From NCBI RefSeq assembly GCF_032854445.1, contig NC_088302.1:14629338-14693337 (forward strand): a stretch of 64,000 bases of DNA, given 5' to 3'. The translations under genes were made by a program, and so were the position numbers. Positions 55,032 through 64,000 of this stretch are shown here, piece after piece (position 1 is the stretch's first letter; each line of letters starts with the position of its first letter). Source of the stretch: Liolophura sinensis. Taxonomy: Eukaryota > Mollusca > Polyplacophora > Chitonida > Chitonidae. The notes beneath the pieces are model-generated. The model was not told the DNA's origin. It saw only the letters and a program-made list of their open reading frames with translations, and searched no databases.

Positions 55032-56209
55032 ATGGCCTCGCCTCAACCTTCAACAGTCGTTGGTAAAAAAAGGAGAAATGAAATTCCACTAGAAATAGAA
55101 ACAGAAAAAGATTATTTTCCTACATTTTTAGTTATATCCAATAAAAATGAAGGCAAAATGAAAATCAACCCATTCGTATTAAAAAAACATTAGAAAGTTA
55201 CGCAGGGACATTAAAACAGGTTAAAAAAATGAAATCTGGAAACATTTTGTTGGAAGTTTCCAGAAAACAACAATATATCAATTTGCTGAAAATTCAACAT
55301 ATAGGAGAGCAGCCTGTTTCTGTTTCTCCACATAACACATTGAACTGCTGTCATGGCATAATTCGCGACAGAGACCAAGGCCTTTTCGAACTAACTGAAG
55401 AAAAAATAACTGAAGAACTAAAAAACCAAGGAGTGATAAAAGTGAAACGTTTTGTAATTAAAAGAGATGGGAATCTCCTTAAAACAAACACATATATGTT
55501 AACTTTCAATAAACCGGCACTTCCGTCATCTATATTTATCGGGCCATATAGTGTAAGGGTGGAGTTGTTTATACCTAACCCCACCCGGTGTTTCTCCTGC
55601 CAGCGGTTTGGTCACGGCAGGAGTCAATGCCGCAACACACTGGTCTCCTTTAGATGTGCGGAAGCAGGACATGAGGGATTTGACTGCACTACATCTACAT
55701 ATGCCAATGTTATAAGGAAAACCACTGTTTCTGTGGGGGTCCAAACGACTTTTACTTGGCCCATTGGCAAAGAACAGCCACAGAAACTGGTCATGAATTC
55801 CTTAAATAAGACAGCCAGTTCATCACAAACTGATATAAACCTATCTAAAAAACATAATACTTTACCTGATTATTCTGCACTTTCTGTATCTAACACATCA
55901 TGTGATAATAAATCCAAATCTGATAAACCCGTTGATTCTTCTTCATAGAAAGCAACGGGTGAGAAAAATAAATCTGAGAAAAATCATAAAAGGGATAAAC
56001 CTAGTGGCCCCCTGGAGCGCCCCTCTAAGGCCACTAGGGACCCAATCCAAACTTATAATAAATTTGGATCGTTGGAGGATGTCGATCCTTCAACTTCATG
56101 TGCAGACCTGATGGATACATCATCTGCACCTGGGAGATCTCCTAGTAGATCTCCCAAAAAGGGTCGTCCTCGGTCAAGACATAAATCCCCAATACGTCTT
56201 CCTCCATAA
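55032..56209 (+). pseudogene. LINE ORF1, gag-like nucleic-acid-binding protein
   Basis: ORF1 proteins bind LINE RNA and form the particle that returns to DNA. The start at 55032 (MASPQP) is the first Met in frame after the untranslated region. The frame breaks at 55180-55193, where an A run appears to be one base short and the first frame ends at a stop. The second frame (open from about 55190) continues through 55945. TAG at 55946 is an in-frame nonsense codon, because the same frame stays open to 56206. One zinc knuckle is intact (CFSC, then GH and C; 55591-55632). The second has Ser where the first Cys is expected (SFRCAEAGHEGFDC). The C-terminal part is Lys, Ser and Arg rich. Its stop TAA overlaps the ORF2 ATG as TAATG. 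Confidence 0.85.
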
Positions 56210-59200
56210 TGGCGATATATGACAAAATTATACAATGGAATTGTCGAGGCCTTAAGGTAAATTTTATTGAAATAACACAGCTAGTTCAATCTTAAAATCC
56301 AGTTGCCCTGTGTCTTCAGGAAACTCACCTGAAGACATCTGACAAAGATAAAATCACTCTTAAAAATTATTCATTATATAGTATTTATTCAAAGGAAGAA
56401 GAGCGAGCTGCAGGCGGCTCCTCGATATTTATAAATAACAGTATTATCCACAGCCCTGTTGCTCTGCATACAGAGCTTCAGGCTGTGGCCGTTCGTATTT
56501 CATTGTCTAAAAGTCACATTATGTTCGGTGTATATACCTCTGAACACTTCTTTGTCAGCTTCTCAGTTACATAATCTTACAGAACAATTGCCTAAACCGT
56601 TTATTATAATGGGAGATTTTAATTCCCATAACCCTCTATGGGGTAGTAATAACATAAATAATAAGGGCAAGATAGTCGAAGACTTCTTATGTAAGGAAGA
56701 ACTGTGTTATTTCAATGATGGTTCTAATACCTATTTACATCCGGGTAATGGCACTTATTCTGCTATCGATCTCACTATCGCGGATCCATCACTTCTCCCA
56801 GATTTTTCTTGGAAGGTGTATGATGATCTTTGTGGTAGTGACCATTTTCCTATTATCCTAGAGCATCTCACGTCTAATTCCTTAGAACGTGTAGCTAGGT
56901 GGAAGTTCGATAAGGCAGACTGGATGGCATTTGAGATGTTCTGTGAGGCTGACATCACTCCAGAGAATCTCAATGCTGCAGAAGATCCTCTTTTAAAATT
57001 TAATGAACTTATATTAACAGCAGCTGATAGAACCATACCTAAGACCTCGACAAATCCAAAATCCAAAAGTAAACCCTGGTACGACGATGACTGTCGCAAA
57101 GCCATAAAGGATCGCAAAAAGGCCGAGCGCAGATTTAATCATTGTCCTGATAATAATAATTTAAACCAGGTCCGTATATTCGGAGCTAAGGCTCGCCGAT
57201 TAATTAAGTCTAAGAGACGTTCTTGTTGGCGGAACTTTGTTTCAGGCATTACGTCAAAAACACCCATGCGTAAGGTCTGGAACATGGTTCAGAAGCTTAA
57301 GGGCAAAAACAACAAAGCCAAAATTCAGCATTTAAAAGATGGCGATACCCTATTAACATCGCCATCTGAAATAGCGAATAAACTAGCTGAAACAATATCT
57401 CAGAAATCTTCTTCTGAGAATTACACTTCTGAGTTTCGACGTATTAAAAAACATAAGGAGAAAATTAAATTGCCTTTTTCTTCTAAGAATTTAGAAGATT
57501 ATAATCGTCGTTTTTCAATTGAGGAACTTAAAACTTCTCTTAAAAAGGCACACGATACTGCATGTGGCCCTGATAATATATATTATAAGCTTCTGAATCA
57601 TTTACCATCTGAGCCACTTGAGACTCTCTTAGGTTTACTTAATGATATTTGGCAAACTGGTAATTTTCCGCCGACTTGGAGGGAGGCGTGTATTATCCCA
57701 ATCCCTAAACCGGGTAAGGATCATACTGATCCAAATAATTACCGTCCCATAGCTCTTACCAGCTGCGTCTGTAAGACTATGAAACGGATGATAAATGATA
57801 GGCTTGTTTGGTTTCTTGAAACCAACAAGTTACTATCTAATATACAATGTGGTTTTCGTCAAGGTCGATCTACTTTAGATCACCTTGTCCGTTTCGAAAC
57901 TTTTATTCGTGACGGTTTTATTAATAATGAACATGTGGTGTCGATATTTTTTGACCTTGAAAAGGCCTACGACACCACATGGAAATATGGCATTTTAAAG
58001 GACCTTTCTGATATGGGTCTTAAAGGCCGCTTACCATTATTTATATCCGAATTTCTATCTGATCGTCAGTTTAAGGTTCGGGTGGGGTCCACTCTTTCTG
58101 ATTCGCATGAGCAGGAGATGGGTGTTCCCCAGGGCAGTATTCTTTCGCCAACACTGTTCAGCATAAAAATTAATAGCTTAGCTAAAACGTTGACATCTGG
58201 CACTGAGGGTTCTTTATACGTAGATGATTTCCTCATATGCTACCGTGCTAAAAATATGAATAACATCGAGCGGCAACTGCAGCTTTGTCTCAACAAGATT
58301 GAGAAATGGGCAGTTGCCAACGGTTTTAGATTTTCTACATCTAAAACCGTCGGTATGCATTTCTGTAATAAACGGAAACTTCATCTAGACCCTGAGCTTA
58401 AATTTTGTGGAGAACCAGTAAAGATTGTTGGGGAAAATAAATTTTTAGGGGTTATATTTGATAAAAAATTATCCTTTATACCTCATATAAAAATGCTTAA
58501 AGCTAAATGTACAAAGGCTCTCGATATAATTAAGGTCGTGTCTAGTACCGATTGGGGTGCTGACCGATCAGTTTTACTTAATTTATATCGTTCTCTGGTG
58601 AGGTCTAAATTGGACTATGGGTCCATCATTTATGGTTCCGCAAGGAAATCCTATCTTAAAATGTTGGATCCCGTCCATCACCAAGGTTTGAGGCTCAGCC
58701 TTGGTGCATTTAGAACTTCACCAGTAGAAAGTTTATACGTCGAAGCTAATGAGCCTTCTTTACATCTCAGACGTATAAAACTATGCCTTCAATATACTAC
58801 AAAGCTTAAAGCACACCCAACAAACCCTGCCTATAACTGTGTTTTCAATCCGTTATATGTAGACAAATATAACAAATGTCCTAATAAGATTCCTTCGTTC
58901 GGTCTTCTTGTTCGGGACCACGTTGTGGGAGCTGACATCGAGCTTGAGAATATAGCTCCGGTTTCTTTTCCGGAGCCTCCTCCCTGGCTTCTCCCACAAC
59001 CTAAATTGATATTTGATCTACGTAAACATAACAAAAGAAATACGAATCCTCTAATAATTCAGCAAAGTTTTTCTGAGATAAAGGCTAATTATCCAGATTA
59101 TAAATTTATATATACTGACGGGTCGAAGGATGGGGTTGAAGGTTGCGGCTGCGGCTGTCTTAGAACAGCGGGTCACTTCTCTTTGTCTTCCATCCTCATC

Positions 59201-59903
59201 TTCAATCTTTTCTGCAGAGGCCAGGGCTATACTTCTGGCTTTGTCATATGTTTCTGCTGGGCATGCCCAGAGGGCTGTGATCTGCACGGACTCGCTGTCT
59301 TGCCTTTTGGCAATTCAGAATAATAAATTTAAAAATCCTTCCATCCTTGAGATATTAGCCGTACATAAAAATCGAATTAAAAGAGGTAAAGATATTGTGT
59401 TCTGTTGGATACCAAGTCACACTGGTATCCATGGAAACACAGTCGTGGACAGGGAGGCGAAAGCTGCCCTTAATAAACCCATATCGAAGATGAAAATTTG
59501 TTACACTGATTTTAGATCTCATATTCTTAAATATATTCGTCGCCTTTGGCAGGGTGAATGGGATTTGCAGATCCACAACAAACTGCATACTATTCATCCT
59601 GTCATTGGCAATAATTCTTATACTCTTAATAGGTCTCGTAGGGACCAAGTAGTTCTAACAAGGTGCCGTATTGGGCATTCTCGTCTAACACACAATTTTA
59701 TCCTAGATGGGAGCAGTGCTCCTGAGTGTGTTGGTTGTAATGCCCAGTACGGCATGAAACATATTCTCGTTGACTGTGTGGACTTTGCTCATATTAGGCA
59801 AAGATTCTACACAGTCAGCTCTATATTTGATTTATTTGACAGTGTCGCTGGCGATACTGTCATTAATTACTTAAAACATATTGGATTATATCATAAGATA
59901 TAA
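56209..59903 (+). pseudogene. LINE ORF2: endonuclease, reverse transcriptase, RNase H
   Basis: The start at 56209 overlaps the ORF1 stop (TAATG). The APE-type endonuclease shows QWNCRG, CLQETHL, MGDFN (about 56609) and SDHFPI (about 56837). The reverse transcriptase shows FFDLEKAYD (57947-57973) and YVDD (58217-58228), both intact, so the catalytic triad is present. RNase H shows YTDGS (59112), SAEARA, CTDS and HTGIHGN. Lesions are a TAA at codon 29 (56293-56295), an apparent 2-base loss in a TATA run near 56540 that shifts the frame, and an apparent 1-base gain near 59137 at the RNase H start. Between the last two the frame is open for more than 860 codons. ORF2 would nick target DNA and prime reverse transcription there. 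Confidence 0.93.
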
Positions 59904-60160
59904 TTTCATTTTTATTTCACATAGATATTTCTAGTTCATATATACATATCAAAATTTCAAAAGCTTTGTGGTTTTCAAGTTTTTAAAGAGCTTTGATTGT
60001 TTTACCTAGTTTTAAACATGTCTGTCATTTTTCATTTGTTTTGTATGTTCATACTTCAGTCTTGAAAACCATATACTGATTCCTGGTTTTAAACATGTTC
60101 TCGCCACGATATGGCTGAAATATTGCCGATGTGGCGTAAAGCCATAATCATTCATTCATT
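59904..60160 (+). other. LINE 3' untranslated region and ATTC tail
   Basis: It ends CGATATGGCTGAAATATTGC, then TGGCGTAAAGCCATAATC and ATTCATTCATT. The 12-base ATATGGCTGAAA (60109-60120) also occurs near the end of the CACTCACTC-tailed SINE at 62114. This is the part an ORF2 protein would recognise to start reverse transcription. Confidence 0.8.
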
Positions 60161-60171
60161 CCTAATTTATA

Positions 60172-60890
60172 GGCCTGTCATGCTTTATATCAGTAACACC
60201 AACTGTAGGCCTAGGCCTAGCTAAGTTAACAAAATATGTTATCTGCTAGTGAATACAAAGCTGTATAAGTTAACACAAATTATCTGCATGTAAAAAAGAG
60301 CATGACTGGAGGCGACTAATGCATTTCAGAATGAAGAAATTTACCATACTTTATTTACAAAATATTATTAGATTTGCGTTTTATTTGCGTTTTGTCAACA
60401 AAACAGTATTTTACTAACTGTATAATCGGTACAAATGCGAAATGAACCACAGTTTACGGTACTGACTTTCAGACCAGTTCAGTATGGAATATAGGCCTAT
60501 ATACAGTTACAAGCTCATGTAATGCGAGAGCTAATTAATGAAGCATCCGGGACATCAGTCGCCGTACGGGTCCTTTCAGAATTATGATCCTTTATGAGTC
60601 ATTTTATCCGACAATTTCACTTTCATTTATTGTCTAACGAAAAACACATTCGAAACCATTTTCTAGGCCCCTATATATATCTACATGTAGCTTCGAATTT
60701 GAGACTTAATGAGACATAAATATTCTTCTTTCCATCGTTCAAGGGCCTTGTTGTATGTATAATAACACAGGCTTTTTTTTTTTTGTTTGTTTGCTTTTTT
60801 TTTTCGTTTGTTTCCCCATAGTTGTGATGTTTTTTGGGGTTTTTTTCTACGCTACATACGTTGCGTGGAGAAGAGCCTATCAAATAAAAG
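60172..60890. other. Low-copy interval with T-rich runs
   Basis: I found no match to the repeat blocks. A palindrome AGGCCTAGGCCT lies near 60208-60219. T-rich low complexity occurs at 60772-60850. No convincing frame. Confidence 0.4.
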
Positions 60891-60924
60891 GTCGTGGTAT
60901 GTGTAAAAATGATATGTGACAAGC

Positions 60925-61044
60925 GTGTTGATTGGCTACATCTTGGCTAGGCTACCCAATCAGAAGCCATGTAACAAGATCCGGTAGCTGTCTAAACAAA
61001 ACGTAAACTCGGAAGCAGAGTGCACCTGGGTAGAGACGGTAAGT
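60925..61044 (+). promoter_or_regulatory. Possible host promoter and first-exon donor
   Basis: Two NF-Y-type CCAAT boxes in opposite directions, GTTGATTGGCTAC (60928-60940) and ACCCAATCAGA (60954-60964), lie 25 bp apart. About 75 bp downstream is AGAGACG followed by GTAAGT (61039-61044), a near-consensus splice donor. Together this looks like a TATA-less promoter with a short non-coding first exon. No downstream exon is identified in the remaining 3 kb, so it is only a candidate. Confidence 0.35.
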
Positions 61045-61985
61045 TGAAAGGAAACTGTCAAATTTGTGTTAGTTGTGTGTTTCCGACACTTTAATTGGAT
61101 ATCTTAGACAGCTTTTGTCTTTGTCGGCCTCTACTTATTTATTTCAACGGATTAAAAGGATCGAAATCGACCCTGTATGTGGTGAGCGAACGACTACCTC
61201 GACAACCACAACAACATCGTGTAGTGACTGAGTCAGTGAATTTGAAGAAGAGTGTTACATGTGTGTGACAGTGGTTTATGACGCATATAGTTATGTTCGG
61301 GGTCACTCCATGAACTGTAATGGTCAAAAGTCTCCGAAACACATCAACTGATGATAATAAGAGACGACACTGATAGTATTTCCCGATACTTGCGAGGGTG
61401 TTATTATTGTTTACATTCGCCCGTTTGAAATCTATCATGGGTCAAACTGGTCGTTAAGACACCATAAACATTGCCTACATATATTCATATAAAATTTCCT
61501 TCCAAATATTCTTTGAATGTAATCTTTAAAGATCTGATAAGATATGTTGGTACCAGTATTGGTATTTGAGTGATGATTTCCAGGATTATGAAACTTTATC
61601 ATTTAGCTTTACTAATCTATTAAAATTTTAATCAGTACTGATTACTAGATATACATCACAGGCACTCAAAGTTATTTCCCTTTATAAGTCAGTTACACAG
61701 TAATATATATGGACAGGCGCTAAGCAGCGTTGGCAAGAAATCACAAAACAGCAATAAAAAACCTTTGTTTCTTGATTATTATCGCACCTCCTTGCACTAG
61801 ACACATATCTTTCCTAATCCCAGTGCATTAAACAGCCTGAATTCCGCGTGAATACCACCTGTAATTTCTTACCAACGGTGTTTCGCACCTGTGCATATAT
61901 ATTAATGTTTGACTGACTAATAAAGGAAGATAACGTCAAGTGCCTGTGTATATGTGTATCAAACAATAAGCAAAAAAGCAAAGAA
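61045..61985. other. Low-copy AT-rich interval
   Basis: I see no repeat match, coding frame with a domain, or RNA gene. If the donor at 61039 is real this would be intron. Confidence 0.35.
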
Positions 61986-61989
61986 ATTC

Positions 61990-62167
61990 TAGGTGCGGCT
62001 TACTTGCCTTCGGTAAATTGTCTCAGTGAAGCAGCACTAGAGAAAAGAGCGATGGAAGTCCGTCTTGCAACAAGGAGGCACATTACATGCACTCTAAGGA
62101 TTCCTTCGTCGTCATATGGCTGAAAAAGTGTTAAGTACGATGTTAAACCCCAAGCACTCACTCACTC
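61990..62167 (+). mobile_element. CACTCACTC-tailed SINE, 5'-truncated
   Basis: GGCTTACTTGCCTTCGGTAA, AGCAGCACTAGAGAAAAGAG, GTCTTGCAACAAGGAGGCAC, CATGCACTCTAAGGATTCC, then ATATGGCTGAAA and AAACCCCAAGCACTCACTCA. It matches the longer reversed copy at 44.65-44.88 kb. Confidence 0.85.
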
Positions 62168-62475
62168 CTTATCTGAATTTTGACTCTGGATTGAATACCG
62201 AAAGCCAGTTTGCCATGGCATTTTATCCCTCAAACACATACAAGCATATATGTAAATGCAAAATAAATCAAATATGTATACACTAAATGACCCATGATTT
62301 GTTCCACTGAAGTACAGGTTTATAGGCAAATGAGGGTCATAAAATACTATTTTAACGTACACTCTTCCATCGAGATATGGTGCTCCCTTCCAAAAACCAC
62401 TCAAGATAACGTTCTAAGATTGGTAGAACTTTCAGAATGTTCCATACATCTACATGTATCAAGCTGTTGCAGTTA

Positions 62476-62698
62476 TCTCAGTCGGTTAGGGCGCTAGCGC
62501 AGCGTAATGACCGAGGAGCCTCTCACCAATGCGGTCGCTGTGAGTTCAAGTCCAGCTCATCCTGGTTTCCTCTGCGGTCGTAAGTGGGAAGGTCTGCCAG
62601 CAACCTGCTGGTGGTCATGGGATTCCCCCAGGCTGTCGTATAAGTGAAATATTCTTGAGTACGGCGTAAAACACCAATCAGATAAATAAATAAATAAA
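62476..62698 (+). mobile_element. tRNA-headed SINE with 11-bp target duplication
   Basis: Flanked by perfect TGTTGCAGTTA at 62465-62475 and 62699-62709. It starts within box A (TCTCAGTCGGTTAGGGCGC), so a few head bases are lost. Box B-like GTGAGTTCAAGTCC is intact. It ends ACGGCGTAAAACACCAATCA and (AAAT)n. A short central deletion removes the CCACCATAATGCTGG stretch. Confidence 0.93.
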
Positions 62699-62825
62699 TG
62701 TTGCAGTTACATGTAACAGTGCCTTGAAGTTTCCTGTTGGTGGAACATTGTTTGTAATGATATACATGTATATGTGTACAGTTTATGATTGTGGCAATTG
62801 TTCATCTACATGTACTTGTATACAC

Positions 62826-62895
62826 AGCTTTTGCTGTACAATATTGCTGAAATACCGCCAGTTTGGCTGTAATTAAGTCATTCATTCATTCATTA
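62826..62895 (+). mobile_element. LINE/SINE 3'-tail fragment
   Basis: TACAATATTGCTGAAATACCGCC, TTGGCTGTAATTAAGTC and ATTCATTCATTCATT resemble the end of the LINE at 60.10-60.16 kb. Probably a very short 5'-truncated insertion. Confidence 0.6.
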
Positions 62896-62899
62896 TAAC

Positions 62900-64000
62900 T
62901 GTACATGTTAAAGAAATGTTAAGTGACTGTGATTGTCTGGTGACCAACAAGTTATACCTGACACCGTGTCTTTATTTAATGGTGCTTACTGAGAAGAGTT
63001 TGCAAAGTGTATTGTTGTCACACTTCACAGAGTAAGACACTTCATGATAGACAATTGGAAAAGGCTGAGTTAGAGTGAAAGCAGCCAATCACTGTTTGCT
63101 CCCAAGAACAGTGGACTCTTGGATTGACCAGGCCTTGTGATAAGAATTCAACCAACAAGTGCCCGAGCATTTGAAACACATGCATCCAAATTCTAAAAGT
63201 ACACACAGTGATGAATTCTCTTGGTTTATGAAGTGTTATATGATAAACATCATTCAGATATATATACCTGTAGATACACTCTTTGTCAAGGAACACCCTA
63301 AAAGTCTGTTAAGTTCTTGTTGGCATTGGCAGGCTTACATTGAAGTTTACTTTGGTTTTCATTGTTGTGTTTATTTTGGATATGCATTTGTTTTTTGAGG
63401 CATTAGAGGATTAAGTCAAGACAAATAAGCCGAGAATCTGGGTTACTTGCCAGTTCCTGTCCTATCACACATGTAAGACTGTCAGGCCATGGAATGACAG
63501 ATCACTATTGAGCCTTCGACCTCCTGTAAAGATTGCCTTTTGTGGGAAAGTTTTGAAGTCACAGTTTGTATGTATATGCATGTATCCGCAGCGACTTTGA
63601 TGGGCTATTTTGACTGCATGAGTACACGTGATATATGTAAAGAGAGGGGCACACATAGATATAAATATGTGGTTATCAATTTAGTGTACATACAGTAGCT
63701 ATACAGTTAGAGCTTCCAAAGACGAAGCAAAAACTATGACATGTCTCAGATAGACTGTTAACAAACTGCACTGGTAAGTATACATTTGAAATCAGGGCAC
63801 ATATACAGAGAACATGCAGCTGTTATAATCTTATATCATGATGCCCAATGATGGTTTCGATGGTACATTTACAGTGAAAGTTATACAAATTTACTTCACC
63901 TGTCCTAGATACTTGGCTACATGTGTATGTATTTCCATGGCAGTGTTTGCAATCTTACCTGTAAATATTAACATCTACATGTATTCTCAACTGAAAGTTG
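62900..64000. other. Low-copy AT-rich interval to the window end
   Basis: I see no repeat family match and no frame with a recognisable domain. Several ACATGTA-type short runs occur, but no gene feature can be supported. Confidence 0.35.

Larger units (their letters stand above)
54433..60160 (+). mobile_element. Full-length I-group LINE with target duplication
   Basis: 5728 bp, flanked by CCTAATTTATA at 54422-54432 and 60161-60171; with the preceding T the match is 12 bp. Order: 5' untranslated region of about 600 bp, ORF1 (55032-56209), ORF2 (56209-59903), 3' untranslated region, and the tail ATTCATTCATT. An RNase H domain after the RT and two CCHC-type knuckles in ORF1 place it in the I/Nimb/Ingi group. 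The exact clade is not certain. Five lesions break the ORFs, so this copy cannot encode complete proteins although it inserted as a full-length unit. Confidence 0.93.

Noticed and set aside
54693-55046. 117-codon minus-strand open frame over the LINE 5' region
   Set aside because: It lies antisense to the LINE untranslated region and ORF1 start, and shows no domain or coding signal of its own.
61139-61438. 99-codon minus-strand open frame
   Set aside because: No recognisable domain, AT-rich composition, and it lies just downstream of a candidate splice donor on the opposite strand.

Overview
The window is AT-rich animal DNA and is almost entirely repetitive. Two short interspersed repeat families that I associate with molluscs recur throughout. 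One has a tRNA-like head and a tail ending in a motif like GGCGTAAAACACCAATCAAA. The other ends in CACTCACTC. Together with a permuted Penelope-like element and an I-group LINE they suggest a mollusc or close lophotrochozoan. I could not verify the species. I found no intact host protein gene, no rRNA and no true tRNA gene. Nearly all short open frames are chance frames inside repeats.

Layout. (1) 1-18.3 kb is a decayed direct array of a roughly 4-kb composite unit (blocks called A, BC, EFG and S here). Four younger insertions interrupt it: a 523-bp MITE (5.62-6.14 kb), a 1.31-kb Mutator-like/foldback element with compound terminal repeats and a 10-bp target duplication (9.39-10.70 kb), a small hairpin around a TG microsatellite (12.64-12.75 kb), and a fossil Penelope-like element with an N-terminal GIY-YIG domain (13.5-16.1 kb). 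(2) 18.3-36 kb holds further pieces of the same unit plus two other duplicated blocks (U and V), a 2.9-kb 38-bp minisatellite split by a SINE, and several SINE copies. (3) 35.7-52 kb carries the same blocks in the opposite orientation, an 18-bp minisatellite, and a truncated Ty3/Gypsy pol on the minus strand (46.5-48.8 kb) lying between two diverged inverted GC-rich segments. (4) 52-54.4 kb has SINEs and a small less repetitive patch. (5) 54.43-60.16 kb is one full-length LINE with an 11-12-bp target duplication, two ORFs (gag-like, then endonuclease/RT/RNase H) and five reading-frame lesions. (6) 60.17-64 kb is mostly single-copy sequence with SINEs, plus a possible host promoter and first-exon splice donor near 61.0 kb.

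How the parts work together. The LINE, the Penelope element and the Gypsy remnant are the only recognisable protein-coding material, and all are broken. The CACTCACTC SINE shares its 3' tail pattern with the LINE, which suggests SINE mobilisation by LINE-type machinery. The tRNA-headed SINEs carry Pol III box A/B-like sequence. The strongest candidates for something little described are the permuted Penelope relic with its scattered solo 3' ends, the compound-terminus Mutator-like element with internal 180-bp repeats, and the 4-kb composite repeat itself. All coordinates for diverged repeats are approximate because alignments were made by eye.
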